From assembly GCF_902506435.1 (NCBI RefSeq), contig NZ_LR733215.1:198459-262458 (forward strand): a stretch of DNA of 64,000 bases, given 5' to 3'. The stretch is from Nocardioides sp. AX2bis (GTDB lineage Bacteria > Actinomycetota > Actinomycetes > Propionibacteriales > Nocardioidaceae). The notes beneath the pieces are model-generated. The model ran no database searches. It was not told the DNA's origin and was given only the letters and a program-made list of their open reading frames with translations. Shown one piece after another: positions 8,554 through 17,138 of this stretch. A program made the position numbers and the translations under genes. How positions within the stretch are numbered: the first letter of the stretch is position 1; every line of letters begins with the position of its first letter.

Positions 8554-9533
8554 GCACGAGCAGGATCACCCTGGCCAAGGGCCTCAACATGGGTCTGCGC
8601 AAGGCGATGGAGGACGACCCCAAGGTCCTCCTCATGGGCGAGGACGTCGGCAAGCTCGGCGGCGTCTTCCGGATCACCGACGGCCTGCAGAAGGACTTCG
8701 GCGAGGACCGCGTCATCGACTCCCCGCTGGCCGAGTCCGGCATCGTCGGCACCGCCGTGGGCATGGCGCTGCGCGGCTACCGACCGGTCGTCGAGATCCA
8801 GTTCGACGGCTTCGTCTACCCCGCCTACGACCAGATCGTGTGCCAGGTCGCGAAGATGAGCTACCGCTCCAAGGGCCGCTCCCCGATGCCGATGGTCATC
8901 CGGATCCCCTTCGGCGGCGGGATCGGCGCGGTCGAGCACCACTCCGAGTCGCCCGAGGCGCAGTTCGCGCACACCCCGGGACTGAAGGTCGTGGCCTGCT
9001 CCAACCCCGTCGACGGCTACTGGATGATCCAGCAGGCCATCGCCAGCGACGACCCGGTGATCTTCCTCGAGCCCAAGCGGCAGTACCACGCCGACAAGGC
9101 CGACCTCGACGACACCGCGCGCCCCGACCCGCTCTTCACCTCCCGCGTCGTGCGCGCCGGCACCGACCTGACCGTGCTCGCCTACGGCCCGACGGTGAAG
9201 ACCGCCCTGGCCGCCGCGGAGGCCGCCGCGACCGAGGGCCGCTCGCTCGAGGTGATCGACCTGCGCACCCTCTCGCCGCTCGACATGGGCCCGGTCCTGG
9301 ACTCCGTACGACGTACGGGTCGCGCCGTGATCACCCACGAGGCGCACGTCAACCTCGGGATCGGCGCCGAGGTCGCCGCGCGGGTGAGCGAGCAGTGCTT
9401 CTACTCCCTCGAGGCGCCGGTGCTGCGCGTCGGCGGATTCGACACGCCCTACCCCGCGTCACGGATCGAGGAGGAGTACCTCCCCGACCTCGACCGGGTG
9501 CTGGACGCCGTCGACCGCTCGTTCGAGTTCTAG
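8550..9533 (+). CDS. bkdB: 2-oxoacid dehydrogenase E1 beta subunit
   Basis: The 327-residue subunit shows the transketolase pyrimidine-binding domain (LLMGEDVGKLGGVFRIT, residues 29-45), DSPLAESGIVGTAVGMA, and the C-terminal transketolase domain ending PVLRVGGFDTPYP. It forms the E1 active site with the alpha subunit. Start ATG overlaps the alpha stop (ATGA). The E2 gene begins 15 nt downstream, so the three genes form one operon; no E3 (lipoamide dehydrogenase) gene is nearby and it must be supplied from elsewhere. Confidence 0.88.
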   Translation: MSTSRITLAKGLNMGLRKAMEDDPKVLLMGEDVGKLGGVFRITDGLQKDFGEDRVIDSPLAESGIVGTAVGMALRGYRPVVEIQFDGFVYPAYDQIVCQVAKMSYRSKGRSPMPMVIRIPFGGGIGAVEHHSESPEAQFAHTPGLKVVACSNPVDGYWMIQQAIASDDPVIFLEPKRQYHADKADLDDTARPDPLFTSRVVRAGTDLTVLAYGPTVKTALAAAEAAATEGRSLEVIDLRTLSPLDMGPVLDSVRRTGRAVITHEAHVNLGIGAEVAARVSEQCFYSLEAPVLRVGGFDTPYPASRIEEEYLPDLDRVLDAVDRSFEF

Positions 9534-9548
9534 GCCAGGAGACCCGAC

Positions 9549-11045
9549 ATGGCTGAGTACAAGCTGCCCGACCCCGGCGAGGGGCTCACCGAGGCCGAGA
9601 TCGTCACCTGGCGCGTCAAGGTCGGCGACACGGTCGAGATCAACGACGTCGTCGTCGAGATCGAGACCGCGAAGTCGCTGGTCGAGCTGCCCTCCCCGTA
9701 CGCCGGCACCGTCGTCGCGCTGCTGGCCGACGAGGGCCAGATGGTGGAGGTCGGCACCCCGATCATCCGGATCGTCGACCCGGCCGAGGCGGCGGCGTCG
9801 GTCGCCGACGCGCCGCCGGCCCCGACCGCCGAGATGGAGATCGACCTGTCCAACCCGGCCGCCAGCGGCGGCGGTGAGGGCGAGAGCCTGGTCGGGCGCA
9901 ACAAGGCCGACCGCGGTCCGGTGCGCCGTCGCCGCAAGGGCGCCGCGTCGCCGTCGACCGAGGCCGGCGCCAACACCCAGATGCAGCTCCAGGGCGCCTT
10001 CGCCCCGGGTGGCGCGATGTCCGACGAGGTCGTCGCCTCCGACGAGCCGGCCGTCCCCGCCACCTCCGCCCGCGGACCCGAGCCGGAGGCCGCCGACGCG
10101 CTGGTGCCGGCGCGGGCCACGTCGCCGCAGGAGACCCGGGTGCTGGCGAAGCCTCCGGTGCGCAAGATGGCCAAGGACCTCGGGGTCGACCTGACCTCGC
10201 TGACCGCGAGCGGGCCCGGCGGCACGGTCACCCGCGAGGACGTCCAGTCCGCCGCCTCCGGACGGGGCGCGGCGCCGGCCGGCGTACCCGCTCCTGCGCC
10301 GGCCGCCGACGCGCCGCGCGCGGCGCACGCCGGCGCCCGGGAGACCCGCGAGCCGGTGAAGGGCGTTCGGAAGATGATGGCCGGGGCGATGGTCGGCTCC
10401 GCCTTCTCGGCGCCCCACGTGACCGAGTGGGTCACCGTCGACGTCACCGCCGCGATGGAGCTGGTCGAGCGGCTGCAGCGGCACCGGTCGCTGCGCGACG
10501 TCAAGGTCGGTCCGCTCCTGGTCCTGGCCCGCGCGGTCACCCTCGCGGTGCGCCGCACACCGGAGATCAACTCGTGGTGGGACGAGGCGGCGCAGGAGGT
10601 CGTGGTCCGCCACTACGTCAACCTCGGGATCGCCGCGGCCACCCCGCGCGGTCTGGTCGTGCCGAACGTCAAGGACGCCGACGCGATGTCGCTGCACGAC
10701 CTCGCCGCGGCCCTCGGTGAGCTCACCGCCACGGCGCGCGAGGGGCGTACGACCCCCGCCGCCATGAGCGGCGGCACGTTCACGATCACCAACGTCGGTG
10801 TCTTCGGGGTCGACGCGGGCACCCCGATCATCAACCCCGGCGAGTCCGCGATCCTGTGCTTCGGCGCGATCCGCAAGCAGCCGTGGGTGGTCACCCGGGA
10901 CGGCGTCGACGAGATCGTGCCGCGCCAGGTCACCACGCTCGCGTTGTCCTTCGACCACCGCCACGTCGACGGCCAGATGGGCTCGCGCTTCCTGGCCGAC
11001 GTGGCCGGCATCCTCGAGGACCCGGGCTCCGCGCTGCTGTTCTAG
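9549..11045 (+). CDS. bkdC: 2-oxoacid dehydrogenase E2 (dihydrolipoyl acyltransferase)
   Basis: The 498-residue protein has, in order, a single lipoyl domain (residues 1-77, lipoylated Lys in ETAKS at about 42), a long Pro/Ala-rich linker, a peripheral-subunit-binding domain (about residues 195-232, VRKMAKDLGVDLTSLTASGP), a second linker and the catalytic domain ending with SFDHRHVDGQMG (catalytic His about residue 471). It transfers the acyl group from lipoate to CoA. A purine-rich CAGGAG sits about 8 nt before the ATG. A long palindrome follows the stop. Confidence 0.9.
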   Translation: MAEYKLPDPGEGLTEAEIVTWRVKVGDTVEINDVVVEIETAKSLVELPSPYAGTVVALLADEGQMVEVGTPIIRIVDPAEAAASVADAPPAPTAEMEIDLSNPAASGGGEGESLVGRNKADRGPVRRRRKGAASPSTEAGANTQMQLQGAFAPGGAMSDEVVASDEPAVPATSARGPEPEAADALVPARATSPQETRVLAKPPVRKMAKDLGVDLTSLTASGPGGTVTREDVQSAASGRGAAPAGVPAPAPAADAPRAAHAGARETREPVKGVRKMMAGAMVGSAFSAPHVTEWVTVDVTAAMELVERLQRHRSLRDVKVGPLLVLARAVTLAVRRTPEINSWWDEAAQEVVVRHYVNLGIAAATPRGLVVPNVKDADAMSLHDLAAALGELTATAREGRTTPAAMSGGTFTITNVGVFGVDAGTPIINPGESAILCFGAIRKQPWVVTRDGVDEIVPRQVTTLALSFDHRHVDGQMGSRFLADVAGILEDPGSALLF

Positions 11046-11046
11046 T

Positions 11047-11093
11047 CGCTGCTGGTGCGGGTCAGGCGTAGAGCCGGACCCGCACCAGCAGCG
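11047..11093. terminator. 17-bp perfect palindrome, bidirectional terminator
   Basis: Arms 11047-11063 and 11077-11093 pair perfectly with a 13-nt loop. It begins 2 nt after the E2 stop and contains the last codons and stop of the opposing gene, a position expected for a shared terminator of convergent genes. No T-run is present. Confidence 0.65.
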
Positions 11094-12036
11094 GGCGGTG
11101 GTCGGACTCGAACCCGTCCAGGGTGCGGTGCGCGGCGAGCTGGGCCGGGCCGCGGACGCCGTCCTCGGTGCGTCGGCGTACGGAGTCGGCGGCCAGCCAG
11201 ACGTAGTCGATCCACCGGGTGTTGCGGGTCGGTACGACGCCGTCCAGGCCGAGGGCGTCGTAGGACGAGACCGCCTTCCCCTCGAACACCCGGGACAGCC
11301 CTCCTGCGGGCCGGGCCGCGGCGTCGTCGGCGTGGTCGAAGTTGTAGTCGCCGGTGCCGAGCACGACGTCGCCGGGGGTCCGGGACCACATCCGCGCCAT
11401 CGTCCGGTAGTGGCGCTTCGCTCTCCGGGCGTTGAGGTTGCGCTCGAAGCGCTGCCCGGTCTCGATCGTCTGGTTGACGTGGGTGTTGAGCAGGCTCACG
11501 GTCCGCCCGGAGTCGCGGTGGCGCAGCCGCACCGTGACGACCCAGCGGGACGGGAACGGTGCGGCGGTGACGGCGGCGGACGCCCCGCCGTGCATCTTGC
11601 GGGTCCGGGCGCCGAGGAAGGCGAAGGTGTCCCGTCGCCAGCTGACCGCCAGCGGCGCGGCCGCCCCGGTGCCGGGTGCCTGCCAGGTGCCCCAGCCGCG
11701 GGCCGCGTACTCCGCAGCGAGGTCGCGGAACATCGGGGTCGCCGCCTCCTGCCACCCGACCAGGTCGACACCGGGCGTGCCGGCGAGGCGGGCCCAGTCC
11801 CGGCCGGCCTGGTCGGGCGTGAGGGTGCGGCGGGCGTTGAACGAGAGCACACCCAGGTCGTCGACGACCCGCCCCGGCAGCGGCGCGGCGCGCGACGGGC
11901 CACCGGCGGCCCGGTCCCGGGTCCCGGCCGCTCCGTCGGTGCCGTCGGTGAGGTGCAGGACGACCGCGAGGAGCGTCGCGGCGAGCGCCGCGACCAGGAC
12001 CAGGACGCCGGTCCCGACGAGAGGGCGGGCGGTCAT
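11062..12036 (-). CDS. endonuclease/exonuclease/phosphatase-family protein, membrane-anchored
   Basis: The 324-residue protein starts with a transmembrane or signal segment (residues 6-27) followed by an EEP fold: SFNARRT, DLVGWQEA with the catalytic-type Glu, NTHVNQT, GDYNFDH and the terminal SDHRPLLV. Family members hydrolyse phosphodiesters in nucleic acids or phospholipids outside or at the membrane. Start ATG 12036 is set by TACCCT (12048-12043) 6 nt upstream. The frame stays open further upstream but without supporting signals. It is divergent from the SipW-type operon. Confidence 0.8.
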   Translation of the reverse strand: MTARPLVGTGVLVLVAALAATLLAVVLHLTDGTDGAAGTRDRAAGGPSRAAPLPGRVVDDLGVLSFNARRTLTPDQAGRDWARLAGTPGVDLVGWQEAATPMFRDLAAEYAARGWGTWQAPGTGAAAPLAVSWRRDTFAFLGARTRKMHGGASAAVTAAPFPSRWVVTVRLRHRDSGRTVSLLNTHVNQTIETGQRFERNLNARRAKRHYRTMARMWSRTPGDVVLGTGDYNFDHADDAAARPAGGLSRVFEGKAVSSYDALGLDGVVPTRNTRWIDYVWLAADSVRRRTEDGVRGPAQLAAHRTLDGFESDHRPLLVRVRLYA

Positions 12037-12216
12037 GCGCGCAGGGTAGTCGTGGTGCCGGGGCAGTCGCGCGCAGGCGGCGCCGAGGGGTCCGCGACCC
12101 GTGATCGTCTCGCGGCCGAGAGCCTGACCGGGTTCCGCCACGCACGACGAGGAGTGGCCGCACCCTGGGGGGACCCGACATCCCGCTCCGTGCCTCACCC
12201 CCCGAAGGAACCCCCC

Positions 12217-12822
12217 ATGCACAAGTCCAAGAAGGCGGCCATCGCCGCCGTCGCCGGCGGCGGTCTGCTCCTCGGCGGCCTCGGCTCCCTCGCCTACTGG
12301 GAGGACGCGGAGAGCGCCCCCGGTGGCACCGTCACCGCCGGCACGCTCGACATCTCGGCGCCGGTCTGTGGCAGCTGGAAGGCAGGTGCGACCGATGTCG
12401 TCCTCGCCACGTTCCGCATGGTGCCGGGCGACTCACTGACCCGCACCTGCACCTTCACCGCGGACGTGGCGGGTCAGAACCTGAAGACCAAGCTGGCGTT
12501 CGTCAAGCCCGCGCTGGACTCGAGCACGCTCGCCGGCGAGCTGACCTACGGCGCGACCTATGCGCGCAACGGTGGCACTGCGGCCGACCTGGCGGCCTAC
12601 GACAACGCGACCCCTACCCTCACCAACATCGCTGACAACGACACGATCACGGTGAACTACACGGTGTCCTTGCCGTTCGGGGGCAACGAGGCCGGCGCTC
12701 CCGGTGTCGACAACGAGAGCAACTCCGGTGCCGAGTTCAGCTCCGGCGCGACCGGTCTGGTCGGCGGCGAGCTGACCGCGGTCCTGAGCGACCTCACGCT
12801 CACGGTCACCCAGGTCTCCTGA
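12217..12822 (+). CDS. SipW-dependent-type secreted protein (TasA/camelysin-like), copy 1
   Basis: The 201-residue protein has a Lys-rich N-terminus, a Gly-rich hydrophobic segment and then SLAYWEDAES and TVTAGTLDI. This W-[EN]-D pattern just after the signal segment is typical of alternate signal peptides cut by SipW-type signal peptidases. The mature part is beta-rich, low in Lys and contains two Cys (about 51 and 76). GAAGGA lies about 10 nt before the ATG. Next gene is the cognate peptidase, 12 nt away. A role as a surface fibre or matrix protein is inferred from the TasA family. Confidence 0.8.
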   Translation: MHKSKKAAIAAVAGGGLLLGGLGSLAYWEDAESAPGGTVTAGTLDISAPVCGSWKAGATDVVLATFRMVPGDSLTRTCTFTADVAGQNLKTKLAFVKPALDSSTLAGELTYGATYARNGGTAADLAAYDNATPTLTNIADNDTITVNYTVSLPFGGNEAGAPGVDNESNSGAEFSSGATGLVGGELTAVLSDLTLTVTQVS

Positions 12823-12834
12823 GCCCGAACCCCG

Positions 12835-13437
12835 ATGGCCGAGCCCACCGCACGTCGGCGTCGCCGGTCGACCTCTCGTCGACCGGTGGCGCTGGTCGTC
12901 AACGCCTTGAGCTGGGTGCTGGCGGCGGTGGTGCTCGCGATCGTGGTGCTGGCTGTGATCGTGCCGCGGGTGGCCGGGGCGGAGCCGTACACGGTGCTGA
13001 CGGGGTCGATGACCCCGGCGTACCCGCCCGGGTCGATGGTCGTGGTGAGGCCGAGCGACGACATCGTCGTGGGCGACGCAGTGACCTACCAGCTGGAGAG
13101 CGGCGAGCCCGCGGTCGTCACCCACCGCGTCGTCGGGATCGGCTACGACGGTGAGGGCGATCGGTCCTACACGCTGCAGGGCGACGCCAACGAGGAGCCG
13201 GACTCCGAGCAGGTCCGACCCGAGCAGATCCGGGGCGAGGTCTGGTACTCCTTGCCGTGGGTCGGTCACCTCGGCGTGCTCGTCACCCCCGGGCAGCACC
13301 AGCTGCTCGTCTACGTCGCCGCCGGTGCGTTCTTCGCGTACGCGGCGGCGCTGCTGTGGCAGCTCCGGCGCGACCGGCGCCGGGAGCAGGCCCGCGGGAG
13401 CGTCCGGTCCGAGCGCGAGGAGGAGTCACGTGTCTAG
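12835..13437 (+). CDS. sipW: signal peptidase I, SipW/ER type
   Basis: A 200-residue membrane protease with an N-terminal transmembrane segment (about residues 20-45), the nucleophile in VLTGSMTPAYPPGS (Ser about 58), VVTHRVVGI carrying the His that replaces the usual general-base Lys in ER-type enzymes, and QGDANEEPD. A second membrane segment (about 160-178) precedes a basic tail. It should process the exported proteins encoded before and after it. The next gene overlaps it by 8 nt. Confidence 0.88.
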   Translation: MAEPTARRRRRSTSRRPVALVVNALSWVLAAVVLAIVVLAVIVPRVAGAEPYTVLTGSMTPAYPPGSMVVVRPSDDIVVGDAVTYQLESGEPAVVTHRVVGIGYDGEGDRSYTLQGDANEEPDSEQVRPEQIRGEVWYSLPWVGHLGVLVTPGQHQLLVYVAAGAFFAYAAALLWQLRRDRRREQARGSVRSEREEESRV

Positions 13438-14053
13438 CCACCGTGCTGAGCGCCCGCACGGTCGGCGGCTGGGTCGCGGCCCGCTCGTCGTCCTGAGCGT
13501 CACGGCTGCGCTCGGGTCCGTGACGAGCATCGGGACCTACGCGTTCTGGAACGACACCGCGACGGTCGCCGGCGCGACGATCACGTCGGGGACGTTGGAC
13601 CTCAAGGTCAACGACGCCGACAACCTGCCGACGTGGACGCCGTTTTCGATGACCAACATGGCACCCGGCGAGAGCCGGGCGGCCGTGCTGACGCTGAGGA
13701 ACACCAGCCCCACGCCGTTCACGGTCGCCGCCACCGGGTCGGCGACCGGTGCGGACCTGCAACCCGTGATGGTCGTCCGCGTCGTCGTCGGCGCGTCGGC
13801 CACGGTCGACACGTCCTACCCCCGCACCGAGGCGTGCACCGGTGGCACCCAGGTCTACAACGCGATCCTGCCCGCCGGCACGCCTGCGCAGGTCCTGCCC
13901 GCCCCGCCCGTCGTGGCCCCCGGGGTGAACAACGGCGCACCCGTCGACGTCTGCGTGCAGGCGACGCTGCCGAACACTCCGGCCGTCAACCAGAACGCGC
14001 TGCAGGGCAAGACCTGGGTCCCGACCTTCGTCTTCACCGCGACGCAGTCATGA
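13430..14053 (+). CDS. SipW-dependent-type secreted protein (TasA-like), copy 2
   Basis: The 207-residue protein has a basic N-terminus, a hydrophobic segment (about residues 17-38) and then GTYAFWNDTATVAGATITSG, the same processing-site pattern as in the first gene of the operon. NMAPGESRAAVLTLRN is typical of camelysin/TasA beta-sandwich proteins. The GTG start overlaps the end of the peptidase gene and has GAGGAGG about 6 nt upstream. Two Cys (about 135 and 182) may form a disulfide. Export to the cell surface is inferred. Confidence 0.78.
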   Translation: MSSHRAERPHGRRLGRGPLVVLSVTAALGSVTSIGTYAFWNDTATVAGATITSGTLDLKVNDADNLPTWTPFSMTNMAPGESRAAVLTLRNTSPTPFTVAATGSATGADLQPVMVVRVVVGASATVDTSYPRTEACTGGTQVYNAILPAGTPAQVLPAPPVVAPGVNNGAPVDVCVQATLPNTPAVNQNALQGKTWVPTFVFTATQS

Positions 14054-14496
14054 GGCGTCCCGGGGCCGGGGTCCTGGTCGCAGCGGGTCTCGTGCTGGCC
14101 GCGACGGCCCCGTCCGCGACCACCCGGGCGGGGTGGAACGACACCGCGCGGGTGTCGAGCCAAGCCACGACCCTGACGGTGGCGCCGGTTCTGTCGTGCA
14201 CCGAGGTGGGCTCCGAGGCAGTCGTCTCCTGGCCCCGTCCGGTGACGGGGACGACGTACGCGACGGTGGCCTACACGGCCACGATCGCGCGCAACGGAGG
14301 TGGACCGGTCAGCGCCCCGGTCGCCGACTCGGGCTCGTCGCTCTCGGTGACGGTCCCGAACTCCGTCGCCGTCCTCTCGTCCGACGTCTTCGTCTCGGTG
14401 ACCGGGACGCTCTCCGGCACGAGCTGGACCGGCTCGACGCCCATCACGTTACGGATGCGTGGCCTCCTGGCGGGCTGGCGGGTCGCCTGCACGTGA
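14050..14496 (+). CDS. small exported protein of the SipW operon, copy 3
   Basis: The 148-residue protein is coupled to the previous gene by an ATGA overlap. It has a short signal-like segment (residues 5-20) followed by TRAGWNDTARVSS, again the GWND pattern of SipW substrates. The remainder resembles a fibronectin-type beta domain (TIARNGGG, SSLSVTVPN). Cys about 50 and the penultimate Cys could pair. It is shorter than copies 1 and 2 and may be an adaptor or anchor (speculative). Confidence 0.68.
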   Translation: MRRPGAGVLVAAGLVLAATAPSATTRAGWNDTARVSSQATTLTVAPVLSCTEVGSEAVVSWPRPVTGTTYATVAYTATIARNGGGPVSAPVADSGSSLSVTVPNSVAVLSSDVFVSVTGTLSGTSWTGSTPITLRMRGLLAGWRVACT

Positions 14497-14509
14497 TGGC
14501 GACGGCCTT

Positions 14510-14890
14510 TCAGCCGGCCTCGCGCTGCACCGTCAGCCGCGGCACCCCGCCCAGCCCGAGCCGGTAGCGGACGTGGGCCGCGTGGTGGGCCAGTGCGTCC
14601 CAGAGCGCGGCGTGCGCCGACCAGGGGAGCGGCTCGTCGCCGACGTGCCAGGAGTCGCCGAAGGCGATCCAGACCGGGGTCCAGTCCGCGGCGAGGTCCC
14701 ACGCGCCGCGCCGGGCCATCAGCATCCGGCGACGCACCTGGAAGGCCATCCGGGGGCCGTCGTCGGCGATCGGGGCCGTCGCGACCGGCCACACCCACAG
14801 GTCGAGCGCCATCAGCTCGAGCTCGAGGTCGCGCAGCACGGCAGGGTCGACCAGCACGGTGGCGACGTTCTCGTGGGGCGGGCGCCTCAT
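14510..14890 (-). CDS. hypothetical protein, 126 aa
   Basis: An unrecognised soluble protein rich in Trp and Ala, with LDLWVWPVATAPIAD, WIAFGDSWHVGDEPLPW and a C-terminal helical AALWDALAHHAAHVRYRLG. TAGCGT (14903-14898) is 7 nt before the ATG at 14890, which supports a leaderless start. The stop is 14 nt from the stop of the SipW operon on the other strand. No function is proposed. Confidence 0.6.
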   Translation of the reverse strand: MRRPPHENVATVLVDPAVLRDLELELMALDLWVWPVATAPIADDGPRMAFQVRRRMLMARRGAWDLAADWTPVWIAFGDSWHVGDEPLPWSAHAALWDALAHHAAHVRYRLGLGGVPRLTVQREAG

Positions 14891-14970
14891 GCCGCGCACG
14901 CTACCCAGGCGCTCCCACCCGGCGGAAGGGCCCGCCCGGTGCCTGTGGACGGGCGGCGCCCGGGCCGGGT

Positions 14971-16398
14971 CTACCCCTCGGACGCGTCGACGGGCGGGGT
15001 GGTGCCACCGAGGAGCCACGCCTCGAGGAAGGCGGTCAGCTCGGTGCCGGTCTCCTCCTCCAGCCAGGCCCAGTAGTCCTCGCGGTCGGTGGCGACGTCG
15101 TCCCGCGCGGCCGGCCAGGCCCGCACCATCGACCAGAAGGCGTCGTCGCCGAGGTCGGCCCGCAGCTCGTGCCACATCAGCGCGGGGAGGTAGTAGATGT
15201 TGCCGTCGCCGAACCTGTCGGGGTCGTAGTCGGCGGGCGGGCCGGCGTACGCCCGGCTGGCGGTGTCGCCGGCGGCGATCTCGTCCATCACGGCCTGCAG
15301 GGGACGGCCGCCGTGCTGGGACTCCCACAGCAGCTGCAGGTACATCGCCATGCCCTCGTTCATCCACACCTCGCTCCAGTCGTCGGGGCCGACCTGGTCG
15401 CCGTACCAGTGGTGGGCGAGCTCGTGGAGGACCACCGCCGGGGACGTGCTGTAGGCGTCGTCCCCGAGCGTGATCATGGTCTGGGTCTCCATGCCGCTGG
15501 CGCCGTCGACCACGACGAACCCGAGGGTGGAGAACGGGTACGGCCCCAGCCGCTCCTCCAGCCAGTCCAGAGCCCGGGGGGCGGAGCGGAGGTTCCACAG
15601 CCGGTTCGCCCGCAGGTCCGGCGAGGTCCAGTAGGTGATCAGGGTGCCCGACCTGGAGGTGTCCTGGGTCGTCTCCAGCCTGCCGGTGGCCACCGTGACG
15701 AGGTAGGACGCGGCGGGCTGGTCGAGGTGCCACTCGGTCCGGGTCGTGCCGGCCTCCTCGGTGCGGGAGACGAGCCTGCCGTTCGAGACGCCGATCGACG
15801 GCGAGGGGACCTCGATGGCGATGTCGTAGAGCGCCTTGTCGGAGGGATGGTCGTTGACGGCGTACCAGCTGTAGGCGCCGTAGGGCTCCTGCATCGTCCA
15901 GGTCCCGCCGTTCGGGGTGACGTGCCAGCCGGTGGTGGAGATGTCGGCGCGCGCCGTCGGGGCCGGGACGGGCCCGGGCGTGCCGGCGTAGTCCAGCTCC
16001 AGCTCGTGGCGCGCGTCGGCCTCGACCGGGGCGTCGACGACCAGGTCCTTGCCCTCGCGGGCGACGTCGACCGGCTCGCCGTCCAGCGTGGCGTCGAGGA
16101 CCTCCAGGGGCTCGCCCAGGTCGAGCCGGAACGAGTCGGCCGTGGTCGTGGCGCGGAAGGTCAGCACCTCGGTCGCGGTGAGCTCGCGGCCCTCGGGGTC
16201 CCAGGCGAGGTCGAGGTCGTAGTGCAGGGCGTCCACGCCCGGGTCGCCGACCTCGGGGTAGACCGAGTCCTCCTGCGGGTCGCTGACCGCGGCGGCGTAC
16301 GGGTCCTCGGCGGCGGTTCCGGGCTGCGCGGCCGGCTCCGACGAGCACGCCACCAGCGCCAGCACCGTCAGGAGAGCGGCCGGGACCGTGCTCCTCAC
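14971..16398 (-). CDS. M1-family (aminopeptidase N-like) metallopeptidase, lipoprotein
   Basis: The 475-residue protein starts with a lipoprotein signal (LTVLALVACSSEP, Cys about 17). The gluzincin zinc site is HELAHHWYG (about residue 323) with the third ligand in NEGMAMYL 18 residues later. The substrate-recognition GAMEN motif of classical M1 aminopeptidases is replaced by GASGMET. It lacks the large C-terminal helical domain. GTG 16398 overlaps the stop of the sigma-factor gene, so the two are translationally coupled. Exopeptidase activity is uncertain given the altered motif. Confidence 0.85.
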   Translation of the reverse strand: MRSTVPAALLTVLALVACSSEPAAQPGTAAEDPYAAAVSDPQEDSVYPEVGDPGVDALHYDLDLAWDPEGRELTATEVLTFRATTTADSFRLDLGEPLEVLDATLDGEPVDVAREGKDLVVDAPVEADARHELELDYAGTPGPVPAPTARADISTTGWHVTPNGGTWTMQEPYGAYSWYAVNDHPSDKALYDIAIEVPSPSIGVSNGRLVSRTEEAGTTRTEWHLDQPAASYLVTVATGRLETTQDTSRSGTLITYWTSPDLRANRLWNLRSAPRALDWLEERLGPYPFSTLGFVVVDGASGMETQTMITLGDDAYSTSPAVVLHELAHHWYGDQVGPDDWSEVWMNEGMAMYLQLLWESQHGGRPLQAVMDEIAAGDTASRAYAGPPADYDPDRFGDGNIYYLPALMWHELRADLGDDAFWSMVRAWPAARDDVATDREDYWAWLEEETGTELTAFLEAWLLGGTTPPVDASEG

Positions 16399-17000
16399 AC
16401 GTCGTCCCGCAGCAGCGGCCGGGCCAGCTGGCGGCCGTGGTGCACCTGGGCCTTGACGGTGCCGAGCGGCAGCCCGAGCGCGTCGGCGATCTCGCCGTAG
16501 GCCAGGCCGTACACGTCGCGCAGGACTAGCGGCTCGACGAACTGCGGGTGGCCCTCGCCGATGGTCTCCATCGCCTCGAGCAGGTCCAGCCGGGTGCCGG
16601 CGATGACGCTCGTGGTGCGCGGGTCGGGACGGTCGAGCCGGCCACCCTCGGCGGGGTCGGCGGCCACGGCCTGGCGCTTGAGGCGGCGGTACGTGCTGCG
16701 GGCGCTGTTGAGGGCCACGACGTGCAGCCACGTGGTGAACCGCCCGCGCCCGTGCCACGACCCGACCTTGGTGGCGACCGAGAGCATCGCCTCCTGGCAG
16801 GCGTCCTCGGCGTCAGGACCGTGCGGTAGGACCCCGCGGCACACCGCGAGGATCCGCGGGCGGACGACGCCGAGCAGGTCCTCGAGGGCGACCCGGTCGC
16901 CGCGGGCCGCCGCCCGGGCGAGCGCGTCGACGCGGTCGGGCTCGCTCGTCCCGTCGGTCTCGCGGGGCGCGGGGGTCATCAGGGGGGTCCTCGTGGTCAT
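16395..17000 (-). CDS. ECF-type RNA polymerase sigma factor (sigma-70 family)
   Basis: The 201-residue protein shows sigma region 2 (DAEDACQEAMLSVATKVGSW and FTTWLHVVALNSARSTYRRL) and region 4 (VYGLAYGEIADALGLPLGTV). It lacks regions 1 and 3, as group IV sigma factors do. It redirects RNA polymerase to a specific regulon. No anti-sigma gene follows; instead its stop codon overlaps the start of a lipoprotein metallopeptidase gene. ATG 17000 is given; an in-frame ATG at 16980 is possible. Divergent to it is a Ser/Thr kinase, a possible regulatory partner (inference). Confidence 0.85.
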   Translation of the reverse strand: MTTRTPLMTPAPRETDGTSEPDRVDALARAAARGDRVALEDLLGVVRPRILAVCRGVLPHGPDAEDACQEAMLSVATKVGSWHGRGRFTTWLHVVALNSARSTYRRLKRQAVAADPAEGGRLDRPDPRTTSVIAGTRLDLLEAMETIGEGHPQFVEPLVLRDVYGLAYGEIADALGLPLGTVKAQVHHGRQLARPLLRDDV

Positions 17001-17138
17001 CGGGGTCAGGCCTCTCCGGTGGGCCCCATCATGCCTGTCCGCGTCGCGGGCGGGGCGTCTCCTGCTGGGACGCCGCCGGGGACCGTTCGGTTGCCGCCCC
17101 CGGTTGCCGCCTCCGCGAGGGCAGCCCATGATGCGCAG

